Positions 8,557-17,661 of a DNA stretch of 64,000 nt are shown piece after piece. Origin of the DNA: Vibrio sp. CAU 1672 (GTDB taxonomy: Bacteria; Pseudomonadota; Gammaproteobacteria; Enterobacterales; Vibrionaceae). The position numbers and the translations under genes are program-made. Where the stretch lies: positions 56,144-120,143 of the forward strand of contig NZ_JARHUF010000013.1 in the NCBI RefSeq assembly GCF_029223195.1, given 5' to 3'. The notes beneath the pieces are model-generated. The model was not told where the DNA came from. It saw only the letters and a list, made by a program, of their open reading frames with translations, and searched no databases. The stretch's first letter is position 1, and every line of letters begins with the position of its first letter.

Positions 8557-9975
8557 ATGCGCCCTTATCTCAAATATATTATTCCTACCGTTATCCCTTT
8601 GCTGATTTTGCTGATGCCGTTATCGGCATTCCCGTTCGAGGGGATGACGGTCGTTCAGCAACGGGTTATTGCGATCTTTTTACTGGCAGCATTATGCTGG
8701 GTATTTGAACCGATCCCCATTTATGCCACCTCGGTTGTGATTATTGTACTTGAGCTGTTGATGGTATCGAATAAAGGAATCGTATTGTTCCGGCTTGAAG
8801 AAGGGCAGCCTCATTTTGGTGACTTGCTCCAGTACCATGAGATCATGGCGACCTTTGCAAGTCCAATTATCATGCTGTTTTTAGGGGGATTTTTCCTTGC
8901 TATGGCGGCCACTAAGTACCGTCTTGACGTTAACTTAGCGCGGGTATTACTTAAGCCATTTGGCCAGAACCCTAAGTATGTAATGTTAGGGTTGATGCTG
9001 ATCACGGCGGTGTTTTCGATGTTTATGTCCAATACCGCAACGACCGCAATGATGTTGTCAATACTAACCCCGGTGATCGCGGTATTCGGGCCGAAAGACC
9101 CGGGCCGAATTGCCTTTGCTTTGTGCATCCCTGTGGCGGCCAACATTGGTGGGATCGGCACACCGATTGGCACTCCACCTAACGCTATCGCGTTAAAGTA
9201 TTTAGTTGGCGACAATTTGATCACCTTTGGTGAGTGGATGATGTTTGGCGTGCCGTTTGTCGTGGTAATGATGGCCTTAGCCTGGGTGCTGATTGGTTTC
9301 TTATACCAGGCAGAGCAAGACAAGATTGAACTGAGCATCAAGAGTAAGTTTCTTAAAACACCTAAGGCGATAGTAGTTTATGTTACTTTTGCCACGACAA
9401 TCATTTTATGGTTGATGGGGTCGTCTCATGGGATGAACTCTTACACAGTGGCGCTGATCCCGGTCGCGGTATTTTCGCTGACGGGGATCATCAATAAAGA
9501 GGATTTGAAGAAGATTTCATGGGATGTGTTGTGGCTGGTGTCGGGGGGGATTGCGTTAGGCCTGGCGCTTGATAAAACGGGTTTGGCGAGTTTGGTGGTA
9601 CACAGCATTCCGTTTAATGAGTTTTCACCGTATGTGGTGCTGTTCGGCGCCGCCGCACTTTGTTTGTTGATGGCGAATTTTATGTCCCACACGGCGACAG
9701 CAAACTTGTTGATGCCAATCATGGCTGCATTGGGTACATCAATGACCTCTTTAACGCCACTTGGCGGGGAAGTGACCCTGATCCTGGTGGTGACTTTCGC
9801 CGCCTCTTTGGGGATGTCGCTGCCTATCAGTACACCACCTAACGCTTTGGCACATGCGACTGGCAATGTGCAAAGCAGCCAGATGGCAAAAGTAGGGGTG
9901 ATTCTGGGTGTCGTCGGGGTACTGCTTAGTTTCGTGATGGTGTGGATCCTCCACACGGTGGGGCATATTGGTTGA
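8557..9975 (+). CDS. DASS (SLC13-type) sodium-coupled anion transporter
   Basis: A 472-residue inner-membrane protein with about 11-12 hydrophobic segments. The duplicated substrate/sodium clamshell motifs of the divalent anion:sodium symporter family are visible: SNT at residues 158-160 with GTPIGTPPNA after it, and SHT at 377-379 with SLPISTPPNA after it. The family imports C4-dicarboxylates, citrate or similar anions, and the structural model VcINDY is from Vibrio cholerae. The second motif reads SHT rather than SNT. A sensor kinase gene starts 3 bp after the stop and a response regulator follows, so transport and signalling are probably coexpressed. Ligand identity is unknown. Confidence 0.88.
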   Translation: MRPYLKYIIPTVIPLLILLMPLSAFPFEGMTVVQQRVIAIFLLAALCWVFEPIPIYATSVVIIVLELLMVSNKGIVLFRLEEGQPHFGDLLQYHEIMATFASPIIMLFLGGFFLAMAATKYRLDVNLARVLLKPFGQNPKYVMLGLMLITAVFSMFMSNTATTAMMLSILTPVIAVFGPKDPGRIAFALCIPVAANIGGIGTPIGTPPNAIALKYLVGDNLITFGEWMMFGVPFVVVMMALAWVLIGFLYQAEQDKIELSIKSKFLKTPKAIVVYVTFATTIILWLMGSSHGMNSYTVALIPVAVFSLTGIINKEDLKKISWDVLWLVSGGIALGLALDKTGLASLVVHSIPFNEFSPYVVLFGAAALCLLMANFMSHTATANLLMPIMAALGTSMTSLTPLGGEVTLILVVTFAASLGMSLPISTPPNALAHATGNVQSSQMAKVGVILGVVGVLLSFVMVWILHTVGHIG

Positions 9976-9978
9976 TAC

Positions 9979-11316
9979 ATGTACGAGAGTAAACTTGAAT
10001 GTCTGGTCGAACGCTACTTTAGTGATACCGAGCGCCGGTTTACCGTCGGCGCGGGGTCGGTACTGATTGAGCAGGATGGGCATAATCAGCGGCTGTATTA
10101 TGTGCTGTCAGGCCAGCTTGCTGGTTTTTATTCTGAAGATGGCAACAAGCAAACTCAGGTATTCTCTGCTTCGCAAGGGGCATTTATTGGTGTGCACAGT
10201 TTTTTCTCCGGCACAGGAATAGCGTCTTCTACCGTGCTCGCAGAAACAGATGCGGATCTGGCCTGGATCGAGCGCGAAACGCCGGCCGTGGAAGAGGAAA
10301 AGTACGGCCCGCTGACTGCGCAATTTATGCCGGTGATCGTGAATGAGTTATCCCAGCGGCAGCGCCGGGCGACACAAGAGGCGCTGGCAAAGGAAAAAGC
10401 GCTACAAAAGCTGCATACCGCTGAACAGATGACGACACTAGGGCAGTTAGCAGCAGGGATTGCCCATGAGCTGAACAACGCCATTGGTGTGGTCAGCAGT
10501 AAATCACAGCGCTTAGAAACTATGATCATGGAGCTGCTGGAAGAAGTTCACCCTGAGGCGAGCCAGTTTTTTGATTTTGGTTTGCTGCAGGGGCAAAAAG
10601 TCTCTTCGAGCGAGGCTCGTTCCAGGGGGAAAAAGTTCGAAAAGCATTATGGGCTACCCAGAGAGTTAGCCAGAGATCTTGCACGCGCCGTGCCTGACGA
10701 CTATTTGAATACCCATTGGCTCAAACAGCCAGAGGAAGCGATTCGATTTTGGCAGATGGGGCGCGATCTGCATGATCTGCGTTTAGCGTCTAAGCATACT
10801 ATCGGCATCGTCAAATCGGTTAAGCAGCTTGGACGGGTGGATATTGATTTAGATGAGGCATTGAACATCAATGACTCGATTAACCGGGCTCTGGCTTTAC
10901 TGCAGAGCGATTTGCGCCGGGTTAATGTGCGTTTTCGCCCTGGAGAGCTACCGGTGTTTATCGGCTCCCAAACTGAGTTGGTTCAGATTTGGGTCAATAT
11001 TTTAAAAAATGCCTGTGATGCTTTAGCGGGTAATCCAAGCCCCGTAATTGATATCCAGACACGGTTAAGCAAAAAACGTATTCTGGTGACGATCGCCAAC
11101 AATGGCCCTGAAATCGACGAAATGACACGGCGGAAGATTTTTCAACCTAGTTTCACAACCAAAAAGGGTGGGTTGTCATTCGGTCTGGGGTTAGGGCTGT
11201 CTATTGTGAAACGTATTCTCACAGGATATAACGGGACGATAGCGGTGAAAAGTGACAACGAAAAAACCATTTTTAGAATCAAATTACCGGTAGAGGATGA
11301 ACATGGAGAAGCTTAA
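9979..11316 (+). CDS. soluble histidine kinase with N-terminal cyclic-nucleotide-binding-like domain
   Basis: A 445-residue protein without membrane segments. Residues about 15-125 look like a Crp-type cNMP-binding beta-barrel (YYVLSGQLAGFY, then a GVHSFFSGT turn). A helix leads to the phosphoacceptor His163 in IAHELNNAIG. The segment at 175-300 is unusually long between the H-box and the ATPase domain. The HATPase domain has an N-box (NILKNACDAL) and a glycine-rich GLGLGLSIVKR. The start lies 3 bp after the transporter stop, and the C-terminus overlaps the following receiver gene by 20 bp. It probably phosphorylates that receiver, and the signal sensed by the cNMP-like domain is unknown. Confidence 0.85.
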   Translation: MYESKLECLVERYFSDTERRFTVGAGSVLIEQDGHNQRLYYVLSGQLAGFYSEDGNKQTQVFSASQGAFIGVHSFFSGTGIASSTVLAETDADLAWIERETPAVEEEKYGPLTAQFMPVIVNELSQRQRRATQEALAKEKALQKLHTAEQMTTLGQLAAGIAHELNNAIGVVSSKSQRLETMIMELLEEVHPEASQFFDFGLLQGQKVSSSEARSRGKKFEKHYGLPRELARDLARAVPDDYLNTHWLKQPEEAIRFWQMGRDLHDLRLASKHTIGIVKSVKQLGRVDIDLDEALNINDSINRALALLQSDLRRVNVRFRPGELPVFIGSQTELVQIWVNILKNACDALAGNPSPVIDIQTRLSKKRILVTIANNGPEIDEMTRRKIFQPSFTTKKGGLSFGLGLGLSIVKRILTGYNGTIAVKSDNEKTIFRIKLPVEDEHGEA

Positions 11317-11776
11317 TTTAATTTGCGTTGATGACCAGCGAGAGGTGTTAAGCGCGGTTCTGCAGGATTTACAGCCCTTGTCTCAGTGGCTGAATATTGA
11401 GGATTGCGAATCTGCCGATGAAGCTCTGGAGTTAATGGATGAGCTGGATGCCGACGGAGAGATGATCGCATTGGTCATTTCCGATCATGTGATGCCGGGG
11501 AAAACCGGGGTCGAGTTGTTAACTGAGATATCTCAAGACAGCCGGTTTATCCTGACCCGTAAAGTGCTGTTGACCGGTCAGGCCACTCACACGGATACCA
11601 TCAACGCCATTAATTCTGCAGGTATTGACCGATATTTCGAGAAACCCTGGCAAGCAGAACAACTGATTGAGTGTGTACGTAATTTGGTGACCCGGTATAT
11701 TTTTGATATGGGCTTAGATTACACGCAGTACCATGAGCACCTTGATCAGCAGGTTGTACTGGCAAGCTTAAGATAG
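11297..11776 (+). CDS. single-domain response regulator (receiver)
   Basis: A 159-residue receiver protein. The phosphoacceptor is Asp63 in ISDHVMPG, the acidic pocket is VDDQ near residue 11, the switch threonine is in LLTGQA, and the conserved Lys-Pro is in FEKPW. There is no DNA-binding domain, only a tail of about 35 residues. The start could be 11297 or 11303, and either overlaps the kinase gene. Such stand-alone receivers act through protein contacts or further phosphotransfer. The overlap with the kinase gene strongly implies a partner pair. Confidence 0.88.
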   Translation: MNMEKLNLICVDDQREVLSAVLQDLQPLSQWLNIEDCESADEALELMDELDADGEMIALVISDHVMPGKTGVELLTEISQDSRFILTRKVLLTGQATHTDTINAINSAGIDRYFEKPWQAEQLIECVRNLVTRYIFDMGLDYTQYHEHLDQQVVLASLR

Positions 11777-11978
11777 TGTGATGAAACGGATGCCACCTGA
11801 GCGGCAAGCCGGGTGGTGGTTTGTTTTTGTTGTTCAGGCTGTGTTACGCCTCATGAAGTAATGAGCCGGTCGCCTTGAATCGCTGGCAAGGCAGAGTAAG
11901 CACCAGAAGCTCGCGGTGGCTGGCATGTTGGCGTGAAGGCCATATTCCATGGCCTTTACGTTGCGGTGAGATTGGTAT

Positions 11979-13715
11979 TTAGTGCGATAACTTTGAAGCG
12001 TCGCGCAAACCCTGCCCTTGGGTGTAGCGACTGGCACTGGCGAGAGACAGTGGTTTGGCAAACCAGTATCCCTGCAAAAAGTTGACATGCAACTGTTGGT
12101 AAAACTGGCACATAGTGGTGTCTTCAATGCCTTCAATAACTACCTCAATGTTGTTTTCCTTACACATTGCGGTCAGAAGTTTGAGGTACTCATGTGAAGA
12201 GCGGTTGGTGAGCGCTTTGCGAGCCATAGAGCGGTCAATTTTAATTTGTGTCATCGGCAAGTCGAAAAAGCAGTTTAACGAACTGTAACCAGCACCAAAA
12301 TCGTCTAGTGATAAAGCGAAACCGAGTTCAGCAAGGGTGTTCAAAGGCTCAATCGCGGCTTGGTTATTATCCAGAATGAATGTTTCCGTTAACTCCAGTA
12401 CGATCGATTGAGGCGGGACACCTATTTTATCTGCTATGGCCTTGATTTTTGTTGGAAATTCACTGTTCAACAGCTGTAATACAGAGACATTTACATTGAC
12501 TCGGGTATTACGTTGATAGCGATCATTGTAGTCCTTAATGAACTGACAGGCTTTGGTAAAGACCTGGTAGCCAAGTTCGACGATCAGGCCTTTGTTCTCT
12601 GCGACCGGAATAAACTCATCCGGGAAAATCTCACCGAACTCTTTACTCCGCCAGCGGACCAATGATTCAAAACTCGCGACTTCAGCATTTTGGGCATTGA
12701 TGATTGGCTGAAACTTAACACTCAGGCTGTGTTGTTCAAGCGCATGCTTGAGGCCCCGCTCAATAAAAAAGTAGCGATCCACCGCTTTTTGCGTGTTTTT
12801 GCTGTAAATGGCCAGCCGGTTTCCATCGGTTTCACTCGCGTACTGACAAGTACGCGCTGCTTTACGCAAAATGCCTTCGGCTTCAATCGTAGGGTCAAAA
12901 TAGGGATAAAGCCCGATACTGATCTTGCTTCCCAGTAACTGGCCGTCCTGGATAACCGTAGTGTGGTAATTCTGCTTGATCGTATTGGCGAATTGTTGCA
13001 GTTCTTCCTGGCTGTACGCCTCTTCTATCAGGATGGCAAAGTCGTCATCCCGGACCCGGTAGATGTTGGTTACCGCTGATGGTAACTGATGTAATGTATT
13101 GATTAACTTATCGACCAGATCATTCATTAAATCCCCACCATAGTGATTGAGGTATGATTTGATGTCATCAATCTGAATGTAAATCAAAGAGGCCTGGTCG
13201 TAACCGGCGTTGGTGAGCTCTTCGATATCAAGCAGTAATTTAGCCCGGTTGGCCATGCCGGATGCATTATCATGAAACGCAACCTGATGGATGTAACTTT
13301 CCATCAGTTTACGCTCGGAAATATCACGGTGGCTGCCGACCATGTACTGACCAACATCACTCTGTTTGGTCATGGCTACCCCTTCAATCCAGATATACTG
13401 GCCATTGGGTTTACGTAACCGATAGGTGGTGGCCACCCGTTGATCGGAGGTAGTGATGTGCGAATCGACACGTTTGGCCAGTCGTTCTCGATCCAGCGGG
13501 TGTACCAGATCCAACCACTGTTCCAGGCTGATTCTTCCGGCATCTATACCAAACTGAGCATAAAACTGCTGGTTGTAGAACACCATCGACCCAAGTTCGT
13601 CCATGTAAAACAGACCTTCGTTAAAAACATCAAAGATATGCACAAAGCGTTCTTTAACGATTTTGAGAAAATCGCGATCGCAATCTGTCATTGTCGGGTC
13701 TAAGGCATTGATCAT
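11979..13715 (-). CDS. PAS-GGDEF-EAL protein, probable c-di-GMP phosphodiesterase
   Basis: A 578-residue cytoplasmic protein: PAS domain at about residues 10-135, GGDEF-like domain at about 145-300 and EAL domain at about 320-560. The GGDEF signature is replaced by RDDDF, so cyclase activity is unlikely. The EAL domain keeps the metal and catalytic residues: ESLVRW in place of EALLRW, the Asn of NVNVS, LELTE, DDFGAGYSSL, the Lys of IKIDR, EGIE and QGYWFAKP. It is therefore most likely an active phosphodiesterase with a regulatory GGDEF domain. The gene is monocistronic and transcribed toward the response regulator gene. Confidence 0.9.
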   Translation of the reverse strand: MINALDPTMTDCDRDFLKIVKERFVHIFDVFNEGLFYMDELGSMVFYNQQFYAQFGIDAGRISLEQWLDLVHPLDRERLAKRVDSHITTSDQRVATTYRLRKPNGQYIWIEGVAMTKQSDVGQYMVGSHRDISERKLMESYIHQVAFHDNASGMANRAKLLLDIEELTNAGYDQASLIYIQIDDIKSYLNHYGGDLMNDLVDKLINTLHQLPSAVTNIYRVRDDDFAILIEEAYSQEELQQFANTIKQNYHTTVIQDGQLLGSKISIGLYPYFDPTIEAEGILRKAARTCQYASETDGNRLAIYSKNTQKAVDRYFFIERGLKHALEQHSLSVKFQPIINAQNAEVASFESLVRWRSKEFGEIFPDEFIPVAENKGLIVELGYQVFTKACQFIKDYNDRYQRNTRVNVNVSVLQLLNSEFPTKIKAIADKIGVPPQSIVLELTETFILDNNQAAIEPLNTLAELGFALSLDDFGAGYSSLNCFFDLPMTQIKIDRSMARKALTNRSSHEYLKLLTAMCKENNIEVVIEGIEDTTMCQFYQQLHVNFLQGYWFAKPLSLASASRYTQGQGLRDASKLSH

Positions 13716-14380
13716 AACTGGTCATCCCCATGCAAAGGTTGTTCAGGTACAGATATGGGGGCGGGGAGTCGTGGCAACATCATTCTGTCTGGTACATCCT
13801 TCAACTCTGTGTTGGTTTTGTAATATCAAAGTTGATTTATCAGGTTATGTGCTAGTGGGTGCATAATAATCGATACGCTTTAGTATGCAATAGAGTTTTT
13901 TCAAATTGGTTACCTGGCATCGGTGTATCTGTCGATTTTCTCATAGTAAATACTAATTGCGTCGCTCTGTGGTTGATGAATGGCACAGTTTATAGAAATA
14001 GTCACCGTCAATATGTTGTGAAGTCACATTACTGGTGGGATCTCGTAGGATGCATGCTTCGCTAAAGCAGTGAGTTGCGCTTTAGGTTGAGGCAGGGCTC
14101 AGCATCATGGTTATGTTCGTTTTGCCCGACATGCCAATGTAAGTCTTGATATGAGTTTCTTTACTTTGTTGCATATAATGACTATTTTGAATGCATAACT
14201 AAACAGTGCTGAGCGCATTGAACAGGCGTTGATGTTTAGCGGCATTCACCCTGGTTAAATGACACGCTTTGAGCCTTCAGGTTTATTGACAGACGTTTCA
14301 CGGATAGAAACCGTTCTGGATTCAGGCTCGCGAAGAGGGCGGCTTGAATATCTGACTTTACACATTAGAAAGGAACACTA
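13716..14380. other. long intergenic region with candidate -10 box and leader of the LysE gene
   Basis: About 665 bp with no convincing protein gene; the short frames inside lack ribosome-binding sites. A perfect -10 sequence TATAAT lies at 14174-14179, but no properly spaced -35 was found. Transcription from there would give a leader of roughly 195 nt before the LysE start, with a nested stem-loop at 14271-14329. The left third probably carries the promoter of the divergent PAS-GGDEF-EAL gene. Confidence 0.45.
14271..14329 (+). promoter_or_regulatory. nested stem-loop in the leader of the LysE-type exporter gene
   Basis: An outer arm GAGCCT pairs with AGGCTC at 14324-14329. Inside it, CAGA-c-GTTTC pairs with GAAAC-cgt-TCTG around a 7-nt loop. 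The structure ends about 50 bp before the ATG. It could be a regulatory leader, but it matches no riboswitch class that I recognise. Confidence 0.35.
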
Positions 14381-15007
14381 ATGCAATTTGATATCTGGAT
14401 TTATTACACCCTCGCGATATTGATCCTGACAGCTTCTCCGGGTCCCAGTTCTCTGCTTTGCTTGAGCAAGGGCGTCAGTAATGGCTTTCGTTATGCTGGT
14501 GTTACTGCGTTGGGAAGCTTAAGTGCGATCACGATTATCCTCACCCTCTCTTTTACCGGCCTTGGTGTGGTGGTCGCGTCATCAGAGCTGGTATTCAATC
14601 TGATCAAATGGTGTGGGGCGGCTTATTTAGTCTGGTTGGGCATTCAAGCGCTGCTTTCCAGGCAGACGGATTTTACTCAAGCCGATGCCGGAGGGGATTC
14701 GATTGGTTACCTAAGTGCTTTTACCAGTGGCTTCATTGTTGGCTCGAGCAATCCCAAGGCGATCGTGTTTTTTACCGCTCTGTTTCCGCAGTTTATTGAT
14801 CCTCAGGCATCAATGTTCGGTCAGTATCTGGTTTTTGCCAGTACTTTTGTGGTGTTTGAGCTGAGCTGGTTGCTGTTTTATGCCTTTCTGGGGGTGAAAA
14901 GCTCTAATTGGTTATTTGCCAAAGGCCGGGCAAAATTGTTCAACCGACTCTTTGGAGGCGTGTTTGTCGGCGCCGGGGTGATGTTGTCCACCACCAGCCG
15001 CGGCTAA
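14381..15007 (+). CDS. LysE/RhtB-family amino acid exporter
   Basis: A 208-residue integral membrane protein with about six hydrophobic segments. It carries the family's N-terminal signature TASPGPSSLLCLSKG (residues about 18-32) and a central VGSSNPKAIVFFTALFPQF. The family exports amino acids, homoserine lactone-like compounds or related metabolites across the inner membrane, and substrate cannot be assigned here. The ATG follows AAAGGAAC. The gene is monocistronic and is closed by a strong hairpin terminator. Confidence 0.9.
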   Translation: MQFDIWIYYTLAILILTASPGPSSLLCLSKGVSNGFRYAGVTALGSLSAITIILTLSFTGLGVVVASSELVFNLIKWCGAAYLVWLGIQALLSRQTDFTQADAGGDSIGYLSAFTSGFIVGSSNPKAIVFFTALFPQFIDPQASMFGQYLVFASTFVVFELSWLLFYAFLGVKSSNWLFAKGRAKLFNRLFGGVFVGAGVMLSTTSRG

Positions 15008-15036
15008 CGATTGTATTACCTTGTTCTTAATTAGCG

Positions 15037-15078
15037 AAGCCTTATTTCTTATTTGGAAATAAGGCTTTTGTTTTTTTT
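15037..15078 (+). terminator. rho-independent terminator after the LysE-type gene
   Basis: A 12-bp stem (arm AAGCCTTATTTC, loop of 7 nt) is followed by TTTTG and a run of eight T. Confidence 0.9.
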
Positions 15079-15205
15079 CAATAGTGATGATGGGGCAGCA
15101 GGCGTACACTTTCGCCGAGCTCCTATTGTGTTTATAGCCGGGTTAAGTGTCATTGCCTTGCGAGACGTTGGAGCGTTATTTCTCCCATTATCAGGAATAT
15201 CGCCG

Positions 15206-16750
15206 ATGAGTCAGAGTCTGTCCGAACTTCAGCATCGTTTTTTCGCGATCGCTACCGACCACCAACTGTCACCCAAACAGAAATCTAATTTTCTGGCTTT
15301 AGAAGCTGAAGCTGTAATACCTTATATGCCACTTTCGCCGGCGCTCAAAGAGGCGATGGCGCAGGGCGTTATCTGCGACATGTTCGAGGGGCATGCGCCG
15401 TTTAAACCACGCTATGTTTTACCCGATTACGCAAAGTTTCTTGCCCGGGGTTCTGACTATCTTGAGCTGGCCCCGGCTGAGGATTTTGATGATGCCCTCA
15501 ACATGCTGACCATTCTTTACCATCATGTTCCTTCGGTGACGAACATTCCGGTTTATCTCGGACAGCTGGACGAGCTGTTGCTACCGTTTATCGGAGACCT
15601 GACGGCATCCCAATTATATAAGAAGCTGAAGCGCTTCTGGATCATGTTGGATCGAACGCTGCCAGATGCTTTCATGCATGTCAATATTGGCCCGAGTGAC
15701 AACATTATCTGCCGCACTATTTTACAGATTGATGCAGAGCTAAAACAGATCGCCCCAAACTTGACGTTTATGTACGACGAGGTGGTGACACCGGATGACT
15801 TGCTTAAGCAAGCGACACAAAATATCTGTGATTGCAGCAAACCCCATATTGCTAATTATCCGCTCCATGCGAACGCTTACGATGATGGCCGGTTCGGGAT
15901 AGTGAGTTGCTACAATTCACTGCCACTGGCTGGGGGCGCGAATACGCTGGTGCGGATGAACCTCAAACAAGCAGTACAATGTGCAGAAAGTCGCGACGAT
16001 TTTTTCAGTCACATCCTGCCGATGTACCATACTCTGATGGTAGAGTTGATCGACGCGCGTAGCTCACACCTGCATGAGAAGTCGAACTTTTTCCAGGGTT
16101 TTTTAACCACAGAAGGCCTGATCGAAGAATCACGATTTGCCCCAATGTACGGGATTTACGGTATGGCAGAAGCGGTTAATCTGCTGCTGGAAAAAGAGGG
16201 GACTGCCGGTAAATACGGACATGATAGTGTCGCCAATGAACTTGGCCTGGCGATTTCGGCAAAATTGTCTGACTTGGTCGAAACCACTCCGGTGAAGTTT
16301 GGTCTGCAGGGCCGGGCATTACTGCACGCTCAAGGCGGCATCAGCCTGGATCTGGATGTTACGCCGGGGGTGCGTATTCCTTATGGTTCGGAGCCTGATC
16401 CGGTTTCTTATGTGCAGGCTACGGCAGGGCATCACCAATATTACCGCTCTGGTATCAGTGATATTCTGACCATCGATGAAACAGTAAAAGCGAATCCGGC
16501 AGCGATGTTCAACTTGTGTAAAGGCGCGTTGAAGGCCGGTTATCGTGAGTTTACCGCGAATGTAGCGTCTAACGACTTAGTCCGTGTAACAGGTTATATG
16601 GTTAAGCTGTCTGATATTGCCAAATATGAGCAGGAAGGTTCACGCACTAACACCACCTTCCTTGGTGCCGAGGCGGTAAAAAATTCCGGGATTTTAGAGC
16701 GCTCACCGCGCGTGGTGAGTCACGAAATGTCGCCAACCTATGTAAAATAG
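15206..16750 (+). CDS. yjjI: YjjI-family glycyl radical enzyme (DUF3029)
   Basis: A 514-residue protein, the length of E. coli YjjI, starting at the ATG at 15206 after AGGAATAT. The frame is open further upstream to 15053, but that part overlaps the terminator. Near the C-terminus RVTGYMV matches the glycyl-radical loop of pyruvate formate-lyase-like enzymes, placing the radical at about Gly463. The likely thiyl cysteine is Cys235 in VSCYNSLP. The enzyme needs an activase, encoded immediately downstream as yjjW. The substrate of YjjI is not established to my knowledge. An oxygen-sensitive anaerobic reaction is expected from the family. Confidence 0.92.
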   Translation: MSQSLSELQHRFFAIATDHQLSPKQKSNFLALEAEAVIPYMPLSPALKEAMAQGVICDMFEGHAPFKPRYVLPDYAKFLARGSDYLELAPAEDFDDALNMLTILYHHVPSVTNIPVYLGQLDELLLPFIGDLTASQLYKKLKRFWIMLDRTLPDAFMHVNIGPSDNIICRTILQIDAELKQIAPNLTFMYDEVVTPDDLLKQATQNICDCSKPHIANYPLHANAYDDGRFGIVSCYNSLPLAGGANTLVRMNLKQAVQCAESRDDFFSHILPMYHTLMVELIDARSSHLHEKSNFFQGFLTTEGLIEESRFAPMYGIYGMAEAVNLLLEKEGTAGKYGHDSVANELGLAISAKLSDLVETTPVKFGLQGRALLHAQGGISLDLDVTPGVRIPYGSEPDPVSYVQATAGHHQYYRSGISDILTIDETVKANPAAMFNLCKGALKAGYREFTANVASNDLVRVTGYMVKLSDIAKYEQEGSRTNTTFLGAEAVKNSGILERSPRVVSHEMSPTYVK

Positions 16751-16771
16751 TGGCTAACGGAGTTAAATAGG

Positions 16772-17653
16772 ATGTCTGGACGAGCGGAAAATCGGGTGGC
16801 GAGGGTTAGTCGCATACTGCCTTTCTCTTGCGTTGACGGTCCGGGAAATCGGCTGGTCATCTTTCTTCAGGGTTGTAACTACCAGTGTTTAAGCTGCCAT
16901 AACCCTCATACGATCAACCATTGTAATCACTGTGGTGATTGTGTGGGCGAATGTCCGGCAGGCGCACTGGAGTTAAACGAAAGCAACAACGTTGTTTGGC
17001 TAAAAGAGGTGTGCACCCACTGCGATCACTGTATTGATGTCTGTCAGCATCAATCCAATCCTAAAATCGCTGACTACAGTGTCAATGCAGTGCTCGATTT
17101 GATACGCGAGCAACGCTTTTTTATAAGTGGTGTTACGCTATCCGGTGGGGAAGCCACCCTTCAGCTCCCGTTTGTTATTGAACTGTTTAAAGCCATTAAA
17201 GCGGATCCGCAGCTGTGTGAACTGACGTGCTTTATTGACAGTAACGGTTCTTTGTCCGCGGCAGGCTGGGATAAGCTCATTCCCTATTGTGACGGCGCAA
17301 TGATAGACCTCAAAGCCTGGCAGGAAGAAACTCACCAATGGCTGGTCGGGCGTGGAAATCATCGTGTGTTTCAGTCAATAAGCCGATTAGCGCAGGAGGG
17401 CAAACTGTATGAAGTTCGCCTGCTGCATATTCCGGGGATCAGCGATCTGGAGGCGGAGATCGCTCAGGTCGGTCATTATCTGGAGCAGTTACCGGGCGAG
17501 GTCCGTATCCGGTTAAACGCATTTCAGCATCACGGTGTTGTCGGCGAGGCATTGACCTGGCCAAGATGTAGCTTGGTGGAGATTCGCCGTTTTCGTGATC
17601 AATTAAGCCGTTATGTCACCAAATCTATTACCCTGCCCAGCGTGATCCGCTAA
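16772..17653 (+). CDS. yjjW: YjjW-family glycyl radical enzyme activase (radical SAM)
   Basis: A 293-residue radical-SAM protein. The catalytic cluster ligands are Cys35, Cys39 and Cys42 (GCNYQCLSC). An inserted ferredoxin-type region holds two further 4Fe-4S sites, with Cys51/54/57/61 and Cys81/84/87/91. The SAM-binding LSGGEAT follows at about residue 125. It uses SAM cleavage to install the glycyl radical on YjjI, encoded 21 bp upstream in the same operon. The gene ends only 8 bp from the stop codon of a convergent lysR gene, with no terminator between them. Confidence 0.93.
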   Translation: MSGRAENRVARVSRILPFSCVDGPGNRLVIFLQGCNYQCLSCHNPHTINHCNHCGDCVGECPAGALELNESNNVVWLKEVCTHCDHCIDVCQHQSNPKIADYSVNAVLDLIREQRFFISGVTLSGGEATLQLPFVIELFKAIKADPQLCELTCFIDSNGSLSAAGWDKLIPYCDGAMIDLKAWQEETHQWLVGRGNHRVFQSISRLAQEGKLYEVRLLHIPGISDLEAEIAQVGHYLEQLPGEVRIRLNAFQHHGVVGEALTWPRCSLVEIRRFRDQLSRYVTKSITLPSVIR

Positions 17654-17661
17654 AGCCAGCC

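Noticed and set aside
13859..14065. 68-codon plus-strand frame in the 665-bp gap
   Set aside because: It has irregular codon use and no ribosome-binding site, and it lies in probable promoter DNA.
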